Source: Skermania sp. ID1734 (GTDB lineage: Bacteria > Actinomycetota > Actinomycetes > Mycobacteriales > Mycobacteriaceae). Taken from it: 64,000 nt of DNA. Numbering within the stretch: position 1 is the first letter of the stretch; every line of letters starts with the position of its first letter. Of the stretch, positions 57,931-64,000 are shown piece by piece. Under the pieces are notes generated by a model. It was not told the DNA's origin, searched no databases, and was given only the letters and a program-made list of their open reading frames with translations. The stretch is from NCBI RefSeq assembly GCF_007489285.1, contig NZ_VLIY01000009.1, forward strand, positions 1 to 64,000, in the 5' to 3' direction. Position numbers and translations under genes: made by a program.

Positions 57931-59397
57931 ATGTTGAACAACGGCGCGGTGATTGCAAACCGCTACCGACTGCAACGGCTCATCGCCACCGGCGGAATGG
58001 GCCAGGTGTGGGAGGCCACCGACAACCTCCTCGGCCGTCGCGTCGCGGTGAAGGTACTCAAGGCTGAGTTCTCCGAAGATCCGACGTTCCGTGAGCGATT
58101 CCGCACGGAGGCGCGGACCACCGCCCAGCTGAACCACCCGGGCATCGCGGGGGTGTACGACTACGGCGAAACCCACGACCCGTCCGGCGCGGCCACCGCG
58201 TATCTGGTCATGGAACTCGTCCAAGGCGAACCGCTCAACGCAGTGCTGGGCCGGCTGGGCCGGTTGGCGCTGCCGCACGCGCTCGACATGCTCGAGCAGA
58301 CCGGGCGCGCGCTCGACGTCGCACACTCCGCGGGCGTAGTGCATCGCGACGTCAAGCCCGGCAACATTCTGGTAACTCCTACGGGCCAGGTGAAGATCAC
58401 CGACTTCGGTATCGCCAAAGCGGTCGACGCCTCCCCGGTGACCAAGACCGGCATGGTCATGGGCACGGCCCAGTACATCGCGCCCGAACAGGCGCTCGGC
58501 CAGGACGCGACGTCGGCCAGCGACGTGTACTCGCTCGGCGTGGTCGGCTACGAGGCGGTCTCCGGGCAGCGTCCGTTCGTGGGCGAGGGCGCCTTGACCG
58601 TCGCGATGAAGCACGTGCGCGAGGCACCCCAGCCACTGCCGTCCGAACTGCCGCCCAACATTCGTGAGCTCATCGAGATCACAATGGCCAAGGACCCGGC
58701 GGCCCGCTACACGACCGGCGGCGAATTTGCCGACGCAGTTGCCGCCGTGCGCGCCGGACGGCGCCCGCCCCCGCCCGGAAAGCTGCCGCCGACAGCCGGA
58801 ATCGGGATGGCGGCCATGGGCATCCCGGCCGGTGCCGGTTCGGTGCCGACCGGCGCGGCTCGGGTGATCCCGCCCAACGGCGGCGGCAATGGCGGCAACG
58901 AGCCGCGCAGCACGCAGATGCTGCCGAACGCCCAGACCAACTATGGCGGCTATCCCGCCGCCCAGCGCGACTACACCGACGACCGGCCGCGTGCGACCGG
59001 CGGCCAGAAGGCGCTGGCCTGGCTAGGCGGTGGCGCCTTGCTGGTGGCGCTGGCACTTGCCGGCTGGCTCGTCGCCCGCGGTTCGTTCAACGGAAACACC
59101 CCGACCGTGCCGGTGACGACAACCACCACCGAAGAATCCGTCGCGCCGACCCAGACCACCGAGCCGACCACGACGCAGCCCACAACCACCACGCCGGAGC
59201 CGACCACAACGACCACCACACCGCCCACCAGCACGCCCAACAAGCTCACCATCACCATCCCGATTCCAGGCTTGCCCGGCGCCAGCGGTCCCATCGAGAC
59301 CACCCCGTCCGAGCAGTCGTCGTCGCAGACCACGACGTCCACGACCAGCTCGAGCACCGGGCAGTCGTCGACGAGCCAGTCCGGGGGTGTTCCATGA
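57931..59397 (+). CDS. pknA: Serine/threonine protein kinase PknA
   Basis: A 488-residue transmembrane kinase of cell division and shape. Kinase domain about 1-275: Gly loop [12 protein letters not shown], Lys41 in [10 protein letters not shown], catalytic Asp140 in [13 protein letters not shown] at 158-160, and activation-loop Thr171 and Thr173 in [10 protein letters not shown] Pro/Gly linker, a membrane segment near residue 360-382 and a long extracellular tail rich in Thr, Pro and Ser follow. The tail makes it longer than the 431-residue M. tuberculosis protein. GAAGGGGGTGG precedes the ATG. The pknB start overlaps its stop by 4 bp. Confidence 0.97.
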   Translation: MLNNGAVIANRYRLQRLIATGGMGQVWEATDNLLGRRVAVKVLKAEFSEDPTFRERFRTEARTTAQLNHPGIAGVYDYGETHDPSGAATAYLVMELVQGEPLNAVLGRLGRLALPHALDMLEQTGRALDVAHSAGVVHRDVKPGNILVTPTGQVKITDFGIAKAVDASPVTKTGMVMGTAQYIAPEQALGQDATSASDVYSLGVVGYEAVSGQRPFVGEGALTVAMKHVREAPQPLPSELPPNIRELIEITMAKDPAARYTTGGEFADAVAAVRAGRRPPPPGKLPPTAGIGMAAMGIPAGAGSVPTGAARVIPPNGGGNGGNEPRSTQMLPNAQTNYGGYPAAQRDYTDDRPRATGGQKALAWLGGGALLVALALAGWLVARGSFNGNTPTVPVTTTTTEESVAPTQTTEPTTTQPTTTTPEPTTTTTTPPTSTPNKLTITIPIPGLPGASGPIETTPSEQSSSQTTTSTTSSSTGQSSTSQSGGVP

Positions 59398-61304
59398 CCA
59401 CCCCGCGCCGGCTCTCCGAGCGCTACGAACTTGGCGAGATCCTCGGATTCGGCGGTATGTCGGAAGTCCACAAGGCCATCGACCACCGCCTCGGCCGCGA
59501 CGTCGCGATCAAGGTGCTGCGCGCCGACCTCGCCCGGGACCCGACGTTTTACCTGCGGTTTCGCCGCGAGGCACAGAACGCGGCGGCGCTGAACCACCCG
59601 GCGATCGTGGCGGTTTACGACACCGGTGAAGCCGAAACCGAGACCGGTCCGCTGCCCTACATCGTGATGGAATACGTCGACGGCGACACGCTGCGCGACA
59701 TCGTCCGCACCAAGGGCCCGATGATGCCGCGCCGGGCGATGGAGATCATTGCCGACGTCTGCGCGGCGCTCGACTTCAGTCATCGCAACGGCATCGTGCA
59801 CCGCGACATCAAGCCGGCCAACATCATGATCAACCGCTCGGGTGCGGTGAAGGTCATGGACTTCGGCATCGCGCGCGCTATCGCGGACAGTTCGAGTCCG
59901 ATGACCCAGACGGCCGCGGTCATCGGCACGGCCCAGTACCTGTCGCCGGAGCAGGCACAGGGCGAGCAGGTCGACGCCCGTTCCGACGTCTATTCGCTGG
60001 GTTGCGTGCTCTACGAGATCCTCACCGGCGAGCCACCGTTCCGGGGCGATTCACCGGTGGCGGTGGCCTATCAGCATGTGCGGGAAGATCCGCAACTTCC
60101 CTCGCGGGTGCATCCTGGCGTTCCGCGTGAGCTCGATTCTGTGGTGCTCAAGGCCATGAGCAAGAACCCGGCCAACCGGTATCAGACGGCCGCGGAGATG
60201 CGCAGCGACCTTGTCCGCGTGCTGGGCGGGCAAAAGCCCAGTGCGCCGATGGTGATGACGGACGAAGACCGGACCACCATCCTCGGCGCCGTCGATTCGT
60301 CACAGCGATTTTCCGACCCACAGCGCTCGGCCCCGGCCAAGCCGGTCACGGTGCCGCCGGCCGAGCCCACGCCGCGCAGGCACCGGTTCCGCACCGCGGC
60401 CCTGCTCGGTGTCGCGATATTGGTGATCGCGTTCGTGGCCACCTTGGCGTGGAAGATTTGGTCGCCGGGACAGATCACCATTCCGGACCTGTCCAACCGG
60501 GCCGCCGCCGACGCGCAGAACACGCTGCAGGGCCTCGGTTTCCGCGTCGAACAGGTACAGAAGTTCGACAGCACCGTCCCGATAGGCAACGTCATCGACA
60601 CCCGGCCGATTGCCGGGTCGCGGGTGAGCCAGGGCGCGACCATCAGCCTCGAGGTGTCCAAGGGTCCCGAACAGATCGCGATCCCCAAACTCGCCGGCCT
60701 GACCCAGCAGGCGGCGAGCCAGGCACTCAGTTCCGTCGGTCTGCGTCTCGATCCCTCCGTCGCGAGGGCGCCGTCGAGTCCCAGCGACATAGACCATGTC
60801 GTCGAGCAAGTTCCCTCGGCAGGGGCGAAGGTCGACGTCGACTCGGTCGTGAAGATCACTCTCGGCTCCGGCCCCGAGCAGGTTCGGGTCCCTGACGTGG
60901 TTGGTCAGTCCATCGACGTGGCCCAGCCGAACCTCGAGGGAGCAGGGTTCAAGGTCGAAATCGCCACGACTAATTCGTCGCAGCCGAAGGGCACGGTCCT
61001 GTCCACCACGCCCGGCGGCGGCAGCAACGCCGACAAGGGATCGACCGTCAAGGTGCAGGTGTCCAGCGGTGACCAGATGAAGATGCCGGACCTGACCAGT
61101 CTCACGGTTTCCCAAGCGCTGGCGACGCTGCGCGCGGCCGGTTGGACCGGCGAGGCGAATCAGCTGGTTCAGACACCGTCGCCGACGTTGGACCCGACCG
61201 CCGTCGGCAAGGTGGTCCACCAGGATCAGCCGGCCGGTTCCGAGGTCTCCAAGAGCGGCAACATCGGCGTCGGTATCGGGGTGCTCGGTATCCCCGGCGG
61301 TTAA
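59394..61304 (+). CDS. pknB: Serine/threonine protein kinase PknB
   Basis: A 636-residue transmembrane kinase that senses cell-wall fragments. Kinase domain 1-280 with Lys40 (VAIKVLRAD), Asp138 ([10 protein letters not shown]), DFG at 156-158 and activation-loop Thr171 and Thr173 in [11 protein letters not shown], the same numbers as in M. tuberculosis. Membrane segment about residues 334-354, then four PASTA domains ([80 protein letters not shown]), which bind muropeptides and lipid II. It is the last gene of the operon and converges with trpG after eight bases. Confidence 0.98.
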   Translation: MTTPRRLSERYELGEILGFGGMSEVHKAIDHRLGRDVAIKVLRADLARDPTFYLRFRREAQNAAALNHPAIVAVYDTGEAETETGPLPYIVMEYVDGDTLRDIVRTKGPMMPRRAMEIIADVCAALDFSHRNGIVHRDIKPANIMINRSGAVKVMDFGIARAIADSSSPMTQTAAVIGTAQYLSPEQAQGEQVDARSDVYSLGCVLYEILTGEPPFRGDSPVAVAYQHVREDPQLPSRVHPGVPRELDSVVLKAMSKNPANRYQTAAEMRSDLVRVLGGQKPSAPMVMTDEDRTTILGAVDSSQRFSDPQRSAPAKPVTVPPAEPTPRRHRFRTAALLGVAILVIAFVATLAWKIWSPGQITIPDLSNRAAADAQNTLQGLGFRVEQVQKFDSTVPIGNVIDTRPIAGSRVSQGATISLEVSKGPEQIAIPKLAGLTQQAASQALSSVGLRLDPSVARAPSSPSDIDHVVEQVPSAGAKVDVDSVVKITLGSGPEQVRVPDVVGQSIDVAQPNLEGAGFKVEIATTNSSQPKGTVLSTTPGGGSNADKGSTVKVQVSSGDQMKMPDLTSLTVSQALATLRAAGWTGEANQLVQTPSPTLDPTAVGKVVHQDQPAGSEVSKSGNIGVGIGVLGIPGG

Positions 61305-61312
61305 CAAACCTC

Positions 61313-61954
61313 TCAGGCCAGGGCGTTCGCCACCTCACGCTCGAGTGTTGCCACCAGGTTCTCGGCGGGCCGCCGCCCGCACACCTCGAGCCAGTTGGCG
61401 AGCATGCGGTGCCCGCCCTGCGTCAGCACCGACTCCGGATGGAACTGCACGCCGTGGATGGGCAGTTCGCGGTGCCGCATCCCCATGACGATTCCGCTGT
61501 CGGTTCGGGCGGTCACCTCGAGCTCGTCCGGAATGGTGTCCTCCAGCACGGTCAGCGAGTGGTAGCGAGTCGCGGTGAAGGGGTCGGGTAGTCCCGTCAG
61601 AACCCCCTCACCGTTGTGATGCACCAGGCTGGTCTTGCCGTGCAGCAATTCTGGGGCGCGAGTCACGGTCGCGCCGTACGCCGCGCCGATCGCCTGGTGG
61701 CCCAGGCAAACACCGAGCAACGGCGTTCCGGCGTCAGCACAGGCGGCCACGAGGCCCATCGTGGCGCCAGCCCGGTCCGGCGTTCCCGGGCCAGGACTGA
61801 GCAGGATGCCGTCGTAGGACTTGGCGACCGCGGTGAGATCGGCGAGGTTCGGGTCGTCGTTGCGCCACACCACAGCATCGCTGCCCAACTGACCGAGGTA
61901 CTGGACAAGGTTGAACACAAAGCTGTCGTAGTTGTCGACGACCAGGATCTGCAT
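61313..61954 (-). CDS. trpG: Glutamine amidotransferase, anthranilate/aminodeoxychorismate synthase component II
   Basis: A 213-residue class I glutaminase. Nucleophile Cys83 in LLGVCLGHQAIG, then His172 and Glu174 in VQFHPESVL. LLSPGPGTPDRAG near residue 52 and the N-terminal VVDNYDSFVFNLVQYL are typical. In Mycobacterium this gene (Rv0013) serves both tryptophan and folate (PabA) paths. It is separated from crgA by 35 bp, the two being divergent. Confidence 0.96.
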   Translation of the reverse strand: MQILVVDNYDSFVFNLVQYLGQLGSDAVVWRNDDPNLADLTAVAKSYDGILLSPGPGTPDRAGATMGLVAACADAGTPLLGVCLGHQAIGAAYGATVTRAPELLHGKTSLVHHNGEGVLTGLPDPFTATRYHSLTVLEDTIPDELEVTARTDSGIVMGMRHRELPIHGVQFHPESVLTQGGHRMLANWLEVCGRRPAENLVATLEREVANALA

Positions 61955-61989
61955 ACCTGCAGCGTACGTTGCACGGCTAAATTAGCAGC

Positions 61990-62253
61990 ATGCCCAAGTC
62001 CAAGGTTCGCAAGAAGAACGACTACACGATCAATCCGGCGAGCCGGATCCCGGTGAAGGTCAAGGCCGGTCCGTCACCGGTCTGGTACGTGTCCGTCATG
62101 CTCGGCTTCATGGTGGCCGGCCTGGTCTGGTTGATCGTCTACTACCTCGCGGCCGAGCACATCTCCTGGATGGCCGACCTCAACGCCTGGAACTTCCTGA
62201 TCGGCTTCGGCCTTATGGTTATCGGCCTCGTGATGACCATGCGATGGCGCTGA
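61990..62253 (+). CDS. crgA: Cell division protein CrgA
   Basis: An 87-residue membrane protein. The basic N-terminus ([20 protein letters not shown]) is followed by two membrane segments ([20 protein letters not shown] and [18 protein letters not shown]). It binds FtsZ, FtsQ, FtsI and PBPs at the septum in mycobacteria. TAAATT lies seven bases before the ATG with no ribosome binding site, so the transcript may be leaderless. In M. tuberculosis Rv0012 lies between crgA and trpG; it is missing here. Confidence 0.96.
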   Translation: MPKSKVRKKNDYTINPASRIPVKVKAGPSPVWYVSVMLGFMVAGLVWLIVYYLAAEHISWMADLNAWNFLIGFGLMVIGLVMTMRWR

Positions 62254-62292
62254 ATTACATCGATGTCGTTTATCCCCATTGTTAATAACACC

Positions 62293-62301
62293 TGTGGATA
62301 A
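62293..62301. promoter_or_regulatory. Perfect DnaA-box consensus TGTGGATAA
   Basis: TGTGGATAA is the complement of TTATCCACA, the classic DnaA box. It overlaps the start codon of the next gene (GTG at 62294). A near match TTATCCCCA lies about 20 bp earlier at 62270-62278. Whether DnaA binds here is unknown; a single 9-mer can occur by chance. Confidence 0.4.
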
Positions 62302-62743
62302 CTCTCGAGTGTTGGCCGCGTGGTCCACACCCATTCAGGCAGTCGTTGCCGTCGCGGTTGGCGGTGTTTCGCTGGCAATTGCCGCGCTGATTGTGCCGAC
62401 CGAGGCGGCCGGGAGGGTGCTGGTCCTGCTTGCGGCATTGGGATGTCTGGGCATCGCCGCCGTGGCGGGCCGCGAACGTCCGCGGCTGGCCGTTCATCCG
62501 GGCGGGATGTTGTCTGTCGGCGGTCTCCGCGGCCGCCGGAGCTGGTCGGCGGCCGACATCCAGCGCATTCGGGTACTGCGCTACCCGCGCCTGGGCCGCC
62601 GGGTGCCGATGCTCGAAATCGACATTCAGTCGACGAGCGAAGAACACTTGCTCGTCTTTGGACGGTGGGACCTGGGCACGAACCCGCAAGACGTATTCGA
62701 CGCGCTGTGCACGTACGGACTCGTGCCCGCCGAGCGCGATTGA
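62294..62743 (+). CDS. PH-like-domain membrane protein (Rv0010c family)
   Basis: A 149-residue protein. Two membrane segments (STPIQAVVAVAVGGVSLAIA and VLVLLAALGCLGIAAVAG, about residues 12-58), then a PH-like domain (RLAVHPGGMLSVGGLRGRRS, then IQRIRVLRYPRLGRRVPMLE). This is the build of Rv0010c of M. tuberculosis, the gene next to crgA there too. Function unknown. The GTG is chosen because VDNSRVLAAWSTPIQ fits the family; a TTG five codons earlier is in frame. Confidence 0.85.
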   Translation: MDNSRVLAAWSTPIQAVVAVAVGGVSLAIAALIVPTEAAGRVLVLLAALGCLGIAAVAGRERPRLAVHPGGMLSVGGLRGRRSWSAADIQRIRVLRYPRLGRRVPMLEIDIQSTSEEHLLVFGRWDLGTNPQDVFDALCTYGLVPAERD

Positions 62744-62744
62744 C

Positions 62745-63683
62745 TCAGACGAGCGGGACCTGCGTGCGCAACTGCTCGATGCGGACGGCGATAACTACAG
62801 CGCAGAGCACGCCGATCGCCACGATCGATCCCCAACCGATCGCACGGGTCACCGACCCGCTCAATCCGCGGCCGTGAGCCAGCCACACCGGTACAAACAG
62901 CGCGCCGACACTCGCGAGTGTGCCCGCGACCAGTCCGCCGAGGTGACCCCAGATCGATATGCCCGGCAGCGAGACGCTGATGATCACGTTGATAGCAATG
63001 ACGACGAGCACCGGACCCGGGCTCTGCCGCAGGCGCACCAAGATGATGGCGAGCGCGCCGAACAGCCCGAATATCCCCCCGGACGCACCCGCCGTGACGG
63101 CGTTGGTTTGCAGCACCATCACCGCCGCCGACGCACCGAGAATGGACACCACGTAGACGCCGAGGTAACGCCAGCGTCCCAGCACCAGCTCCACATCGCG
63201 ACCAACGATCCACAGCGCGAACATGTTGACCAGGAGATGCACCGGGCCGAAGTGCAAGAATCCAGACCCGATCAACCGCACATAGTCGCCGTTGGCCACG
63301 GCCGGTGGATACAGCGCCCAGGAATTGAACAGCGATGAGCCGCGATCGTTCTCCCACACCGATTGCGCCTGGATGGCCGTAACCGCGAAGACGACGACGT
63401 TGACGGCGATAAGCGCGTAGGTGACGTAAGGCGTGAATCCGGCGTGCACCCGCGCACCCGCTGCCGTGCGCACGGGTCGCTGGGACTGTTGGCCAGCGCG
63501 CACACAGTCCACGCATTGGTACCCGACGGCGGCCTCGCGCAGACACTCCGGACACGCCGGTCGCCCGCATCGGTTACAGGACAGGCCCGTCGGCCGGTCA
63601 CCGTGCCGGTAGCAGACCGGCGGCTGCGGCTGACCGGCGTTCGGCCCGCCCGGTGGCGGACCGAACCCTCCGGGATAGCTCAT
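62745..63683 (-). CDS. Rhomboid family serine protease with zinc-finger N-terminus
   Basis: A 312-residue intramembrane protease. The N-terminus (after a Gly/Pro-rich start) has a cysteine-rich B-box-like finger: CYRHGDRPTGLSCNRCGRPA then CPECLREAAVGYQCVDCVR. Six membrane segments follow with the family motifs: HFGPVHLLVNM after segment 1, the catalytic Ser in TAGASGGIFGLFG and the catalytic His in ISIWGHLGGLVAG. The substrate is unknown. It lies one base from the convergent PH gene and 13 bp downstream of ppiA, so it may be co-transcribed with ppiA. Confidence 0.94.
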   Translation of the reverse strand: MSYPGGFGPPPGGPNAGQPQPPVCYRHGDRPTGLSCNRCGRPACPECLREAAVGYQCVDCVRAGQQSQRPVRTAAGARVHAGFTPYVTYALIAVNVVVFAVTAIQAQSVWENDRGSSLFNSWALYPPAVANGDYVRLIGSGFLHFGPVHLLVNMFALWIVGRDVELVLGRWRYLGVYVVSILGASAAVMVLQTNAVTAGASGGIFGLFGALAIILVRLRQSPGPVLVVIAINVIISVSLPGISIWGHLGGLVAGTLASVGALFVPVWLAHGRGLSGSVTRAIGWGSIVAIGVLCAVVIAVRIEQLRTQVPLV

Positions 63684-63696
63684 CGATGACGCAGGC

Positions 63697-64000
63697 TCAG
63701 GCGACGGTGATGCTGTTGATGACCACCGGTTCTGTCGGACGATCCATGCGATCGGTCTGCGTGGTGGCGATCGCATCGACGACCTTGCGCGACTCCGGAT
63801 CTACCACCTCACCGAAGATGGTGTGCCGACGGTTCAGGTGTGGCGTGCGGTCGACAGTGATGAAGAACTGCGAACCGTTGGTTCCGGGGCCGGCATTGGC
63901 CATGGCCAGCAGGTACGGGCGGTCGAACTGCAGTTCCGGGTGGAACTCGTCGGCGAACTGGTAGCCCGGGCCGCCGCGTCCGGTGCCCGTGGGGTCGCCG
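63697..64000 (-). CDS. ppiA: Peptidyl-prolyl cis-trans isomerase, cyclophilin type (partial)
   Basis: The C-terminal part of a cyclophilin; the start lies beyond the right edge. The active-site region reads [20 protein letters not shown] and [14 protein letters not shown], both cyclophilin signatures, and the chain ends VVINSITVA. It catalyses proline isomerisation in protein folding. Its place beside the crgA block matches Rv0009 (ppiA) of M. tuberculosis. Confidence 0.96.
   Translation of the reverse strand, partial: GDPTGTGRGGPGYQFADEFHPELQFDRPYLLAMANAGPGTNGSQFFITVDRTPHLNRRHTIFGEVVDPESRKVVDAIATTQTDRMDRPTEPVVINSITVA

Noticed and set aside
56514-57941. A 475-codon minus-strand frame opposite pbpA
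   Set aside because: Antisense shadow over the penicillin-binding motifs.

Overview
The window is GC-rich actinobacterial DNA, almost certainly from a non-tuberculous Mycobacterium (Mycolicibacterium-like). The strongest evidence is a complete fhaA-fhaB-pstP-rodA-pbpA-pknA-pknB operon next to trpG, crgA, a PH-like membrane protein gene, a rhomboid gene and ppiA, which is the mycobacterial neighbourhood close to oriC. Other mycobacterial marks are a fused LysX, an OmpATb-like ArfA, an MPT83-like fasciclin lipoprotein, a Culp6-like cutinase and many short secreted proteins. Coding density is high and GTG starts and 4-bp ATGA/GTGA overlaps are common. There is no prophage or CRISPR array; the only mobile-element trace is a transposase 3' end at the left edge.

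Layout. 1-9.2 kb: transposase remnant, RraA-like protein, fasciclin lipoprotein, membrane-anchored molybdenum oxidoreductase, secreted protein, S4-domain protein divergent from lysX, mycothiol-type isomerase-fold protein and a histidine phosphatase. 9.3-18.3 kb: ArfA-like outer membrane protein with a small membrane partner, cutinase, and glutamate synthase gltBD. 18.9-23.3 kb: DUF4407 membrane protein, secreted lipase and exonuclease III, with several short repeats between them. 23.3-25.1 kb: a SufR-like regulator divergent from a DoxX-type protein gene coupled to a GTP cyclohydrolase I gene. 25.1-29.2 kb: a tightly overlapping leftward run with a class III PHA synthase, a coiled-coil partner, GNAT, SDR and alpha/beta hydrolase, headed by a TetR/QsdR-type regulator. 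29.3-36.5 kb: Tat-exported sulfatase, zinc alcohol dehydrogenase, secreted proteins, TetR and FabG-type SDR, a SAM methyltransferase, and a second SufR-like regulator coupled to ferredoxin fdxA. 36.6-51.2 kb: ctaD, three MFS transporters, a PfpI-MarR pair with a palindromic operator, a two-component system, small cysteine-rich and calcium-binding proteins, a PIG-L deacetylase and a voltage-sensor-like membrane protein. 51.2-64 kb: tRNA-Leu(CAG), then the cell-wall and Ser/Thr-kinase operon and the crgA-ppiA block.

The last block is one functional unit. PknA and PknB phosphorylate cell-division and cell-wall proteins, PstP reverses this, FhaA and FhaB are FHA phospho-threonine readers, RodA and PbpA are the peptidoglycan polymerase and transpeptidase, and CrgA is a division protein. 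The more novel signals are in the accessory middle: two paralogous cysteine-rich HTH regulators sitting beside redox or pterin genes, a compact PHA operon, and several perfect or near-perfect palindromes that look like operators or terminators. All functional statements come from reading motifs and gene order; no database search was run.
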